Assembly: GCA_037178625.1 (NCBI GenBank)
Contig: CM074140.1
Span: forward strand, 1,798,001 to 1,862,000
Length of the DNA: 64,000 nucleotides
Reading direction: 5' to 3'
Source: Skeletonema tropicum
Taxonomy: Eukaryota; Bacillariophyta; Thalassiosirophyceae; Thalassiosirales; Thalassiosiraceae
Shown: positions 40,609-49,907 of the stretch, piece after piece
Layout: each line of letters starts with the position of its first letter
Position numbering within the stretch: the first letter of the stretch is position 1
Made by a program: the position numbers and the translations under genes
The notes under the pieces: model-generated
Seen by the model: the letters and a program-made list of their open reading frames with translations, nothing else
Databases searched by the model: none
Told to the model about the DNA's origin: nothing

Positions 40609-41904
40609 CTACCTTCCCAAACTCGGACCACCACCAAACCACTTCCGTATCGTAAACACCTGATACCCACTAATCACACAATACACCACAGTCTCCACCA
40701 AATTCCCCAACACCAAATGACTATACAAATGTTGATTCTTAATCGTTCTCCAATTCCACACCCGTCGTTCTTCCAATTGCTTCGTAATGATTTCTTGATA
40801 GACCTTTTCAAGTATACGGAGTTGTTCCTTGGTGGTAGCCAAATCTTCTGTTTGGATTGCCCCCTCTACCTCTTTGCGGATGGTATCATCTTCTTCGGCC
40901 TCGTAGAGGTGATGAATTTCGGTATGGGTCATGGAGGCATCACTTCCGGGGACGTGACCGGTGTGTGGATTGATGGGGCCGTAGGTGGATGATTTACGAA
41001 GTTCCATTTCAATTTCGATTGTGCCCCATTTGGCAGTGACGCAGAGGCGATACCACCCGGGTGATTCGGCCTTGACGGTTTTTTGGAATGGTTCTCCTGG
41101 GATTAATTTTTCGACTTCGGTTAATCTCCTGTGTTGTTGTTCGTGAAGTTGTTGTTGTTGTTGTGGTTCTTCTTGTTCCACTTCTTCTTGCAATCGTCTT
41201 CCTCTTCCACCACCACCACCATGAGCCTCATGATTCATCTGCAACTTGATAAAATCATCATCCAACATCGCCTCCTCCTCCATCTGCCTCTTCAACATCT
41301 CCTCATGGACAATTGCATAATCATCCATATCGGGATGTTGTTCCTTCATCTCTTCCATATCCCGTTTCATTTCTTGGTAGCGTTGTCCTTCCTCGTTTAC
41401 TTCCTGTCTATGATGAGGTTGAAAGTAATCATTCTTTTTGGCTTGTTCGAACCGACGTTTCATTTCTTCCATCCGTTCCATCTCTTCTAACACATCATCT
41501 TCATAATCCTCCACTTCTGCCTCCATATCCACCACACCACTTACTAAGACTGGGACAACATTCACCATACTATCGCCATATCGACCATTTACAAACATTT
41601 TCGTTCCTTGTTGATTGTATATTGAAATGTACTTTTGGAGTTCGCGTCCATTGGTGTCGATATCGACTGGTGCAACGGGACCTTCCATTGTATACGCCGC
41701 TCTGAGCTCATCACCGCTGAGGAGAAAGAGTGAGGATGTTATATGCTCGTGTGGGTTGGTGATGTGTTCGTACAGACATTCGGTGGTGGAGGATGGTATG
41801 GTGAAGGAGAGTGGTAAGTTGGTTTTGGATTCTGGCTGCTCTCCACCACCAAGAGCCAGATGGAAAAGTGATGAGAGTGAGAGGAGGAAATGATGGAGCT
41901 TCAT
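40609..41904 (-). CDS. p24 / emp24-GOLD family protein with large coiled-coil insertion
   Basis: 431 aa on the minus strand. It has a signal peptide (1-20, HFLLSLSSLFHLALG); first half of a GOLD domain (LPLSFTIPSSTTECLYEHI); an acidic Glu/Met-rich helical insertion with Gln-rich stretch (about 125-265); second half of GOLD (TVKAESPGWYRLCVTA); the family coiled coil (LRILEKVYQEIITKQLEERR); and one C-terminal membrane helix (about 395-418) with short tail TIRKWFGGGPSLGR. p24 proteins are cargo adaptors cycling between ER and Golgi in COPI/COPII vesicles and are normally about 200-240 aa, so the insertion nearly doubles it. The tail lacks a terminal KKxx motif. Confidence 0.85.
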   Translation of the reverse strand: MKLHHFLLSLSSLFHLALGGGEQPESKTNLPLSFTIPSSTTECLYEHITNPHEHITSSLFLLSGDELRAAYTMEGPVAPVDIDTNGRELQKYISIYNQQGTKMFVNGRYGDSMVNVVPVLVSGVVDMEAEVEDYEDDVLEEMERMEEMKRRFEQAKKNDYFQPHHRQEVNEEGQRYQEMKRDMEEMKEQHPDMDDYAIVHEEMLKRQMEEEAMLDDDFIKLQMNHEAHGGGGGRGRRLQEEVEQEEPQQQQQLHEQQHRRLTEVEKLIPGEPFQKTVKAESPGWYRLCVTAKWGTIEIEMELRKSSTYGPINPHTGHVPGSDASMTHTEIHHLYEAEEDDTIRKEVEGAIQTEDLATTKEQLRILEKVYQEIITKQLEERRVWNWRTIKNQHLYSHLVLGNLVETVVYCVISGYQVFTIRKWFGGGPSLGR

Positions 41905-42430
41905 GATGATACCGCTTCCCTAATTTTGGTTTACGGGCGATGTGCTATGACCTATTCTGTCGATGGTTGCTCTTGGATAGCACTGTGGAGGGATGCTAGC
42001 GGCCGATAAAATGGTTATCGTTGGAGGCGAGGTTGCGGGTTTGATTGCGGTCATCAAAAAATCCCATGTTGTGAGTGAAAAGATTGTCGGGCAGATATGC
42101 CCTCTTGCCCCAAGAAGTCCCCCAAGACAAGCAATTGGGTGAAAATTATGCTTTTTGTGTCCGTTTAGTAACGTCAGACATCCAATTAGACGGCAGTCCA
42201 ACGTTTCTCAAGCGAGAGCAGGCCCTGCAGCCCGTAAAAGCCTGCAACACTCCAAGATCGAAGATCCAAATAATTCCCGCGCGTATTATTGGCTATTGGT
42301 ATTGGCACCATAATATCCAGCACCAGCCCAAGTGCAGCAGAGCAAAATATTAGCAGCACCAATTTCAGCGGATCGCGACAGCAGCAGACGCGGTATGACT
42401 CCACCAGCAAGGACCTAAGCACAATCTAAC
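41905..42430. other. Divergent intergenic region (p24 and CPBP genes)
   Basis: 526 bp holding both promoters and the 44-bp element at 42088-42131 that recurs at 44264-44307. No further gene is seen; the open frames 42075-42353 and 41920-42201 have no protein-like composition. Confidence 0.5.
42088..42131 (+). promoter_or_regulatory. Shared 44-bp upstream element, copy 1
   Basis: Begins CGGGCAGATATGCCCTCTTG and continues through CCCCAAGAA, CCCCCAAGACAAG. It matches 44264-44307 with one difference and starts with a short palindrome, GGGCA-gata-TGCCC. It lies about 300 bp before the CPBP start codon. It may be a regulatory site or the edge of a dispersed repeat; looser similarity continues for about 100 bp downstream in both copies. 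Confidence 0.6.
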
Positions 42431-43915
42431 ATGCCAACAAACACAGAATGGGCAATAGCTCTCGTGCTTCCACTAAATCTCACACTTCTCGCGAGGTACA
42501 TTCTCTCGTCACCATCAACTGACGAATCTGACAATAACAATCCTACTTTCACTCCTTCCTACTACTTCAAGCTTTGGTGTTTCTATGTCTTCCTCGATGC
42601 AACCTACGGGTATCTATTGCACACAATACTTCTAGTACCGTCTCGATGGATTGCACGACGTCTTCCAGGTGCAGTAGTACCATCTTCATCAGATAACGAG
42701 GAGGAGAACAAGTTATTGGTGCAACAGGAAGAATCATCGAATGATAGTTCATTGGATTGGCCTTCTGCGGATGCCATTGCGAAGCTGCCGCAGGATTGGG
42801 TTGTGAGTGAATTAGACACAGCTGATAAAGAGAGAATACTATCAGGTGGTGATAATGAAGGAAGTCATGCATCGAAATCAGCAAAGAAAAAGAAGAAAAT
42901 AAAGACAAGGAATAACAAATCTGGTAGTAGCAGCCAGCAATACAACAATACTCTGTCTAATCAGAAACCGAACGATGCAGCACCAAAACACAAGACCAGT
43001 ACACAGCAACCATACTATTTGAATCATGTCAGAGGATCCACCCGCATACGGCAAGCTTCACAGCGGATTGGAGCAGCACTGGGCTCCATAGTAGCATCCT
43101 ACATGATATGTCATCTCTCTGCTGCATCAATAACACTACAAGATGTAGGATGGACATTTCCTCCCACACGCAATAATGATACTATGTTGGTCGTCATGCA
43201 AGATCTGACATGGGGATTTCTCATTGGATCGTCGATTGTTACCATCATTTTCATCATGGAAGTATGTCTTGGTTGGATCAAGATTGTGGGATTCTTCGAA
43301 ACTGTCGTCCCAACAGAGTCATTTGCAATCAATTTTCTATGGGATGTGTTATTCCATGTGGGTGTTAGCATCAATGAAGAAGTGATGCTACGTGGATGGA
43401 TGTTTACGCTAGGGTGTCGTGGAATACTTGCCATGGCGTTAGATTGGTTTGAGGAATCATCATCTACCACCGCGGCTACCTTTTCCATTATTGCGTCAAT
43501 CATTCTACAATCATCACTGTTTTCATTTCTACATCTTCATTCTCCTGGATCGACACATGTTTCGTTACTCAATTTGTTTCTGGGAGGAATCGCAGCATCG
43601 ATAAATGTCATGGTTGCAGGAGGATCATTGTGGTTGGGAATTGGTTGGCATTTTGGTTGGAACATTTTCATGGGTCATATGCTTGGACGTAGTACCTCAG
43701 GTATTCCAATGTCTTGTGCATGTATAGATGTGATACCCCGACCCAAAGTAGACAAGAAATCTTTTGAGACATATCACGGAGGACAATTTGGTCCAGAACA
43801 AGGTGTTTTGGCTCCTTTGGCATACATCATAGGAATTGTACTTGTGGTCTTTGTCTATGGCTTTGACGGAATGAGAGTGTGGAGAGATGGATTGATATCG
43901 TCGTGTTCGTTGTAA
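42431..43915 (+). CDS. CPBP-family intramembrane metalloprotease (CAAX protease-like)
   Basis: 494 aa, single exon. Eight or so hydrophobic segments frame the family motifs: INEEVMLRGW (EExxxR, about 314-320), SFLHLHSPG (FxxxH-type, about 363-370) and GWHFGWNIF (HxxxN, about 406-412). These supply the catalytic Glu and zinc-binding His. An 85-residue hydrophilic loop (about 85-195, with a Lys-rich KSAKKKKKIK stretch) separates the first two helices from the rest. Eukaryotic members include Rce1, which trims prenylated CAAX proteins in the ER, and plastid proteins. No clear transit peptide is visible, so ER is favoured, but which substrate is cut is unknown. Confidence 0.85.
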   Translation: MPTNTEWAIALVLPLNLTLLARYILSSPSTDESDNNNPTFTPSYYFKLWCFYVFLDATYGYLLHTILLVPSRWIARRLPGAVVPSSSDNEEENKLLVQQEESSNDSSLDWPSADAIAKLPQDWVVSELDTADKERILSGGDNEGSHASKSAKKKKKIKTRNNKSGSSSQQYNNTLSNQKPNDAAPKHKTSTQQPYYLNHVRGSTRIRQASQRIGAALGSIVASYMICHLSAASITLQDVGWTFPPTRNNDTMLVVMQDLTWGFLIGSSIVTIIFIMEVCLGWIKIVGFFETVVPTESFAINFLWDVLFHVGVSINEEVMLRGWMFTLGCRGILAMALDWFEESSSTTAATFSIIASIILQSSLFSFLHLHSPGSTHVSLLNLFLGGIAASINVMVAGGSLWLGIGWHFGWNIFMGHMLGRSTSGIPMSCACIDVIPRPKVDKKSFETYHGGQFGPEQGVLAPLAYIIGIVLVVFVYGFDGMRVWRDGLISSCSL

Positions 43916-43924
43916 CTTTGGTCC

Positions 43925-44132
43925 ATGTCAACTTCACCTTTGACACAAGAGCAAGATCAGATTGATCCACTAAACTCTATACTGAATTGCTAGCATTCTT
44001 ATCCTTGAATTCTTTGCGTATCAAACAAGACTATGTCAACTTCACCTTTGACACAAGAGCAAGATCAAGATTGGTCCAAACTCTACTGAATATCTAGCAA
44101 TCTTATCCTTGAATTCTTTGTGTATCAAACAA
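43925..44132 (+). repeat. Tandem duplication, 108-bp period
   Basis: Two consecutive copies starting at 43925 and 44033 (ATGTCAACTTCACCTTTGAC...) differ by small substitutions and indels. They follow directly after the CPBP stop codon, so they lie in its 3' UTR or downstream spacer. Confidence 0.9.
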
Positions 44133-44263
44133 TATTTCTTCTCGTTCTCTATATCCGAACATCAAATAATACATCATAGTCATTATTGGATGATAGACAA
44201 AGAGTTTCTTCAGTTTTGGGCTGAGCTATTATTTTTTGAAGGGATATTTTCGGATATGCACAG

Positions 44264-44307
44264 CGGGCAGATATGCCCTCTTGCCCCAAGAACTCCCCCA
44301 AGACAAG
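44264..44307 (+). promoter_or_regulatory. Shared 44-bp upstream element, copy 2
   Basis: The second copy of the element at 42088-42131, same orientation, about 250 bp before the cyclophilin-like start. It keeps the GGGCAGATATGCCC palindrome and the CCCCAAGAA/CCCCCAAGACAAG blocks. Confidence 0.6.
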
Positions 44308-44557
44308 TAGTTTGGGTGAATAAACTGTCTCTCGTGTCCGTTTCTATCCTTGAAAATCTGTATTGTGTAGCCGATAAACGTAGGAAGCCCTTCAGCCCGT
44401 GAATACAAAGCCGCCCTTCTCTCAAATCCATCCCAATGATCCGAATCCAAAAAAGCAGCAGTAGCCACTATCGTACGCCGGCCTACCCCACCAACACAAC
44501 CACTACAATACAGCATAGACACAGCAGCATCAAGCAACAGCTTACGTCATACCAAAG

Positions 44558-45601
44558 ATGGGCTACGACGCGAACATTAAGTCATCACGCGCAGTGAAGC
44601 AGCAGCGTCTCACAATCCTATTCACCCTCATTGGACTTGCATTAGCCTGCACCTTTGCCGTCAACTTTCTGAGGCGCCCTAAAAATGGCAGCGGGCGGTT
44701 CATACGAAATACACCGCAACAAGGACACACAGCTGTCGCTGGGGTTTCAGGTGGCAGTAATAATAAGAATGAACTACTAAAACGTGCCATTGAGGAAGCA
44801 GCCAAAGCTGACAATAAATTAAACAATCTAAAGGCTGCCGAGCTTGAAGCCAAAGCAGCCCAAAAGGTCGCACTACTCGAACAAAACGTCCGTGCCATCA
44901 AAAAGACTGGAGTTATCATGGAAACTGACTCAGAATCACTGACAATGACAAAAGAGCTTCAAGATGCGACACGTACCCTGATTAAATTGCGTTATGGAGA
45001 CTTTGGTTCAATCTCTACTCCGTATCGGATAAAAATGGATTTGGAATTTCAATCGACCATTCCTGATTTCGACACCAAGGGGAAAGATGGGACAATTGTT
45101 ATTGAATTAGCGCCCATTTCTCTCATTCCGTATTCGGTATACAACTTTTTGGAAATTGCACGAACATGGAAGAACGGGGCATTCCATCGCAATGCCGGAC
45201 ATGTCCTACAGGCAATTGCTCGAAGTGCCGTGACGCAATCCATGCCATTTCAGGAATATAGTAAGGATTATCCACACAAGAAGTACACGGTTGGCTATGC
45301 AGGACGACCGTCCGGACCAGAGTTTTACCTTTCAATTCAGGATAACTCTCAAAATCATGGGCCGGGCTCTCAGCAAAAACATAATCCCTATGAGGCAGAT
45401 TGTATTATTGGGACAATCATTCAAGGTGTGGAAGATGGGACTGTGGCCAGGATTCATACCATGCCTGGAAAGGAGTTTTTGAATGATAAGAATAAGTGGG
45501 TGTTGATTCGTAGGATGCACATCCTTGTGCCGAAGGGTGATGGTAGTGATGGAGAGTATGTGGAGTTTAGCAGTTCACCGGAAGTAATTCCACGTGATTA
45601 G
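44558..45601 (+). CDS. Membrane-anchored cyclophilin-like protein
   Basis: 347 aa with a single N-terminal membrane anchor (about 18-37, LTILFTLIGLALACTFAVNF), so probably a type II protein with its domain in the ER or Golgi lumen. A Lys/Ala-rich coiled-coil stalk follows (about 68-120). Residues about 160-340 have the cyclophilin-type PPIase plan: GTIVIELAPISLIPYSVYNF, NGAFHRNAGH (keeping FHR), AGRPSGPEFYLSI, and VEDGTVARIH near the end. Several catalytic positions appear changed: no FMxQGG and no GSQFFI. Isomerase activity is therefore doubtful and a chaperone or binding role is possible. Assignment to the family is by motif order. Confidence 0.75.
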   Translation: MGYDANIKSSRAVKQQRLTILFTLIGLALACTFAVNFLRRPKNGSGRFIRNTPQQGHTAVAGVSGGSNNKNELLKRAIEEAAKADNKLNNLKAAELEAKAAQKVALLEQNVRAIKKTGVIMETDSESLTMTKELQDATRTLIKLRYGDFGSISTPYRIKMDLEFQSTIPDFDTKGKDGTIVIELAPISLIPYSVYNFLEIARTWKNGAFHRNAGHVLQAIARSAVTQSMPFQEYSKDYPHKKYTVGYAGRPSGPEFYLSIQDNSQNHGPGSQQKHNPYEADCIIGTIIQGVEDGTVARIHTMPGKEFLNDKNKWVLIRRMHILVPKGDGSDGEYVEFSSSPEVIPRD

Positions 45602-45783
45602 TTGAGGGTTGATGTTGCAATAAGTTTATAAGTATGCATTTTCATTTGTAAAGTAAACGAGCATATGAAATTACTTATTCAAGATAACGAGATACGAACT
45701 CTCCCCTTGCTCAACTCCAACAGCCACTTAGTATTATTACTGAATGAATTGCTTTCTCATTCCCTCGCACAAGCATAAATGCA

Positions 45784-46188
45784 TTGTATGTCACTCATAC
45801 TTTCAACAATATACAGTATTCATCTATATATGAGCTTACAGCAGAAGTGCTATCATTTCGTGACATACGTATTGTACATGAGAAAGCAAGAGGTCCTACA
45901 TCATCTCTCGGACAGAGATGGATTGTGCTTCTTCAAATCTGTAAGTTTCTGAAAGCCCAGGGTGAGACGAAACTAAAAGACTGTGTTGGTGTCGGCCCAA
46001 GGAATTGCTACAGTGCGGTGGTTCGTGAGGTGACTGGCATGGACATCGAAGCCTCGAAGGAGATGTCAAAGCAGATCAAAAATTTGTTGCAATACTACAG
46101 GAGGGAGGGTGATAATCTTGGCGAGTTAGGCAAGAAGAGGCTAGAGTTACTCAACCGCCTTCCTTTGGATGTTATCAGCGTACATTGA
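45784..46188 (+). CDS. Uncertain ORF, protein-like, lacking an ATG
   Basis: A 134-codon frame without an ATG near its start. The content is protein-like and helical (GQRWIVLLQICKFLKAQGET, VGPRNCYSAVVREVTG, LGELGKKRLELLNRLPLD). A short ATG frame at 45779 overlaps out of phase. It may be a final exon, a frameshifted small gene or a gene remnant. No family is recognised. Confidence 0.3.
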   Translation: MYVTHTFNNIQYSSIYELTAEVLSFRDIRIVHEKARGPTSSLGQRWIVLLQICKFLKAQGETKLKDCVGVGPRNCYSAVVREVTGMDIEASKEMSKQIKNLLQYYRREGDNLGELGKKRLELLNRLPLDVISVH

Positions 46189-46309
46189 GGGCATCTCTCT
46201 TTGTTCGTATATATTATTTTTGTTTTCATATGGTGTGATGATTCGTAGTCGTAAGTCTTATTACTTAGCTGATTAGTAACTTGGTAATTAACATAAAGTT
46301 CAGGAACGT

Positions 46310-46762
46310 TTATTTTACATTGAAATGTAGGTCCCTGATGAGGCGTTCCTTCTCCTCAGGCATCCTCCTCTTTAAGTTTTTCATAAAGTTCTTCATTTGG
46401 ATAGTTTTGTGCTTCAAAATCTCCTCATCCTCTATGTTTTCTTCGCCATGGCTCAATTTTATTGCATCATAATAAGAAATTTTTTTCGATCGAAAAGGCG
46501 TGTCAGGAAGATGACGACACCATTCAATAGGGTGCCCAATAAAATCTTGTATCATCATCTCCCGGTTGTAAATGACCGTGTTGGTCTTCTCCTCTTGCTT
46601 TCGAATTTCCTGGTAGATAAAATCACACATAGCCTTTAGAATATTGTATTTAACATCCCAACTCAGAGTAGGTAATCTCTTTTTTTCTTCAATGTTTTGA
46701 CATGCGTAGATTAGTCGCTCGACGCCGTTAGGAGATGCAATGCCATTAGAGCTTGCCGCCAT
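46310..46762 (-). CDS. Hypothetical protein, 150 aa
   Basis: The minus-strand ATG at 46762 opens an intact 150-aa frame starting MAASSNGIASPNGVERLIYA. It is helical and charged, with a basic, Met-rich C-terminus (MKNFMKNLKRRMPEEKERLI). There is no membrane or signal segment and no family is recognised. It converges on the 45784 ORF, leaving 121 bp. Confidence 0.5.
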   Translation of the reverse strand: MAASSNGIASPNGVERLIYACQNIEEKKRLPTLSWDVKYNILKAMCDFIYQEIRKQEEKTNTVIYNREMMIQDFIGHPIEWCRHLPDTPFRSKKISYYDAIKLSHGEENIEDEEILKHKTIQMKNFMKNLKRRMPEEKERLIRDLHFNVK

Positions 46763-47071
46763 CTTTAAATCTATTAGGTACTATTGCTCTCAGTTGCCAA
46801 GTGTATATAATATATACAAGTCTTATATCCGTTGTTGGTTTGTTGGTTTGTTCATTTTTTGTTCATTCCAATCTCCCAGCAAGCGAAGTCCAGCAAGTAG
46901 TAGATTGTTAGCAAGGAAGTGTACTGTAGTGATTCTCATTCAAAAAGCCATGTACATACGGTAGGAATCAGTCACTTCTATCTGGAGTCCCTACCAAAGC
47001 ACTCTCTCTAGCATGCGTTGAATCGGTACTGAAAAAAACCGTTTATTTCCCCCCCAAATAGAGTGTGACGC
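46763..47071. other. Intergenic region, nothing recognised
   Basis: 309 bp upstream of the minus-strand 150-aa gene, ending at the foldback element. It contains a TATATAATATATA tract near 46803 and a run of seven C near 47050. Confidence 0.5.
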
Positions 47072-47717
47072 TTACCGTCTCGTGGTCAAACTCAAACTGT
47101 GACACGAGGCCATTTCTACGTATTCCTACGTTGTACCTAATACTGTCCACCGTTGTCCACCGAACACACACAATTTCCCTAAGTAACAGTGCCGATACGA
47201 CGTTTGATTACCTATGGTTGAGTCACGCTTGCTTCATCGTTTCCCGTCATTGAAAGCTCGAACTGATCATTCACCGCTCAAAGCAACGGCAACCATGGTC
47301 GACGTTGCCGCCGCTGAATTAGACCAAGTTAATAGCCATATTATCCGCCTATCGGTGGCTGATTGTTACTATGGATTATTATGTTGATGTTATCGTACGT
47401 AGATCCACCAGAAACGCTCCTTGGGATGTTCAATAAGCACTTTTCAATGGGCGGCGCCCGCCGGACGTCACCGTCTAATATTGCCTCCATGCTGCCTTCC
47501 CTCGGCGGATTTGCCTGCGGCGAGAGCTTCAACATTAACATAATAATCCATAATAACGGTCAGCCACCGATCGGACGATAGTACGGCTATTAACTTGGTC
47601 TATTTCAACGGCGGCAACGGTGATCATGGTTGCCGTGCCTTGAGCGGCGTGGTTGGTGCTGATCAACCTGTTGACCGGCACTGACTTTCGCATATGAGTT
47701 TGACCACGAGACGGTAA
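47072..47717. mobile_element. Foldback / long-TIR element, copy A (646 bp)
   Basis: The ends are perfect 23-bp inverted repeats (47072-47094 and 47695-47717, TTACCGTCTCGTGGTCAAAC...). Inside, an imperfect inverted repeat continues through CAACCATGGTCGACGTTGCC, AGACCAAGTTAATAGCC and GGATTATTATGTT toward the centre. The whole element can fold on itself. The second copy at 49271-49907 has the same order of segments. The centre reads as a short frame with MGGARRTSPSNIASMLPSLG in both copies, which may be a relic or chance. No transposase is present. Confidence 0.8.
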
Positions 47718-48335
47718 ATCCTCTTTATTTTTTTACGTGTTGTCGTCGCGGTGGAGATTTCCCGCCAAAAATTGAGTCATACCCTATTTATTTACCCTTG
47801 GTTTGGCTCAGGCCGAACCACAACCGTTTCCCCGCCATAATCATTCCCGCCACTGAGATATCGCCAAATAAAGTGCTAATTCCTATTAAAGGACTCTAGT
47901 AGAAATAGCTGAAAATTGCACCCACACGGTCTCTCGAGTTGACTTTCATTCGTCGTTTGTGACGAGACCTGAAGTGTGATTTTTTCGAATGATTTCAAAT
48001 TTTTCGCTCAAACTCTTCAAATTTTTCGCTCAATACCACCGGCCATAATTAACAACTGCTGCGCCAACCGCCCCACGGCAACGGCAACCATTCACCGGCA
48101 ATAATAATAATATGGCTTCGATCAAAGAGCCTGGTGTCTTGTCGGTCATCATGGTTGATGGCTTCGAGGCGAGGCATACGATACGAGCATGTTGAAAATA
48201 ATAATGGACTCCTTTTTCCGTTGAGGTGGAGGTGAGGCCTTGAAGTTCGCGAGTCTCGGTTAGAATTTGCAGGGCCTCCAACATCATCATCTCAAGAAGT
48301 ACAATCTATGTACAATACCACTTACACTATTCCTA
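47718..48335. other. Intergenic region with a short direct repeat
   Basis: 618 bp with no clear gene. The motif TTCAAATTTTTCGCTCAA occurs twice at about 47996-48034. A GGTTGCCGTTGCCG-type segment near 48060-48080 (minus strand) resembles the foldback arms. The minus-strand frame 48030-48290 is unsupported. Confidence 0.4.
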
Positions 48336-48644
48336 CTGTACGGCTGGGTTCAAATGATTACTTTGAACTCTAGATTAGGAGTTAGACAACGAATGAGGTA
48401 TCATTGAGATCCTATTGACCTACAGGATGAGATTTCCGTTTCGTCTGGGCCCGTAAGTTCATTAGTTGTGGTGTTATTGGCGGCCGTAGGAGGGGCTATT
48501 TCGCCATGGTTTAGGTCCTTTTGAGGATGACTATCTCGAAATTCGGACAGGAAAACTATTGTACGTAGGAATCAATATGATTTTGGACCGGCACTCGATA
48601 TGTCCATATAAGTTCAAAGTAATCATTTGAACCCAGCCGTACAG
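48336..48644. mobile_element. TA-flanked MITE with perfect 33-bp inverted repeats
   Basis: The left repeat (48336-48368, CTGTACGGCTGGGTTCAAAT...) and right repeat (48612-48644) are exact reverse complements over 33 bp. Both ends are bounded by TA, so the symmetry extends to 35 bp. The 309-bp length, lack of coding capacity and TA target fit a Tc1/mariner-type MITE. Confidence 0.9.
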
Positions 48645-48732
48645 TACTTACTAACTGTGCGTGCAGAGCTAGCTGGGATTATCAAACTCAACATAAGGAA
48701 AAGTAATATTCGCTATTCGCTTGCTCAACATC

Positions 48733-48972
48733 ATGATGGAAGATGGTACGACTTTTCATTATAGAGGCGGCGAGGAAGAATTGAAGGTAGCAAGACAACA
48801 TAAAGAGCACATTAAATGTTTAATAATTGATGAACGGCTGAAGGACATTCCAGAAAAGGCGTTTGAAAAATTTAAATCCCTCGAAAAGCTGGTGCCACAC
48901 AACAAATTGAGGAAAATAGGGAGTGGTGCTTTTCAAGACGATGGAATCGAACGAATGGAATCGAACGAATGA
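48733..48972 (+). pseudogene. Truncated BspA-type LRR protein (N-terminal 80 codons)
   Basis: From ATG at 48733 the frame gives MMEDGTTFHYRGGEEELKVA, then IKCLIIDERLKDIPEKAF and LRKIGSGAFQDD, a typical start of LRR_5 proteins. It then runs into a 15-bp microsatellite and stops. Only about two repeats remain, against six or more in the relative at 10126-11028, so the 3' part seems lost or replaced by the repeat expansion. It lies 88 bp after the MITE. Confidence 0.65.
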
Positions 48973-49057
48973 AATCGAACGAATGAAATCGAACGAATGG
49001 AATCGAACAAATGGAATCGAACGAATCAAATCGAACGAATCAAATCGAATCGAATCG
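48941..49057 (+). repeat. 15-bp tandem repeat (AATCGAACGAATGGA type)
   Basis: About seven to eight imperfect units of GAATCGAACGAATGA/GGA. The 15-bp period is in frame, so it reads as a repeated NEIER/MKSNEWN peptide on the plus strand. Confidence 0.9.
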
Positions 49058-49270
49058 TTATATTATTGGTGTCAATCGTCGATCAATTGCGATTTATTAG
49101 TACTCTCTATCTAGACGCAGACGGGTGTCAAGGGGCGGGCCTGGCGGCACCTACGGGCTGCCGACGGGTGTCAACAATTCTGTCCGGCCCTCGCATATTT
49201 TGGCGGGAGCCGGGTTGCGACACCCATCCTGTCCGTGGTTGGCGTCGTTTTGTGAAATTTCAAAATCAAT

Positions 49271-49907
49271 TTACCATCTCGTCGGCTAACCTCGCTACAA
49301 ATTCCGACGTATCGCTCCTACGTTCACAAGTGTGCAGGAAACGGCATCAAATTTTTCCTAAGTAAGATTATCGTTACGACTTTGAAATCCCTATCATTGA
49401 GTCTCGCTTGCCTTCATTGAGTCTCGGTTGCCCGCCCGATCTCCGTCATTGAAAGCTCAAATTGAACACTCTCTGCCGGCAACCATGGTCAGCGTTGCCG
49501 CCGCTGGAATAGACCAAGTTAATAGCCGTAATATCGGCCGATCGGTGGCTGATCGTTACTATGGATTACTATGTCTGTGTTATCGTGTTTGGATTCACTG
49601 GAAACGCTCCATGGGACGTTCAATAAGCACTGTTTAATGGGCGGCGCTCGCCGGACGTCACCGCCTAATATTGCCTCCATACTGCCTTCTCTCAGGGGAT
49701 TTGGCAGTGGCGAGGGCTTCAACACCAACATAGTAATCAATAATAACCGTCAGCCACCAATCATCCCATAATAAGGCTATTAACTTGGTCTAATTCAACG
49801 GCGGCAACGGTGATCATGGTTGCCTTGCCTTGAGCGTGTGGTTAGTGCTGATCATCCTTTTCGGACCGGCACTGACTTTCGCTTTCCAGTTTGCCGACGA
49901 GACGGTA
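49271..49907. mobile_element. Foldback / long-TIR element, copy B (637 bp)
   Basis: Same architecture as 47072-47717: ends TTACCATCTCGTCGGC... and ...GCCGACGAGACGGTAA, interior arms with CAACCATGGTCAGCGTTGCC and AGACCAAGTTAATAGCC in inverted copies, and a centre encoding the same MGGARRTSPPNIAS-like frame. The arms have diverged more than in copy A. Confidence 0.75.
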
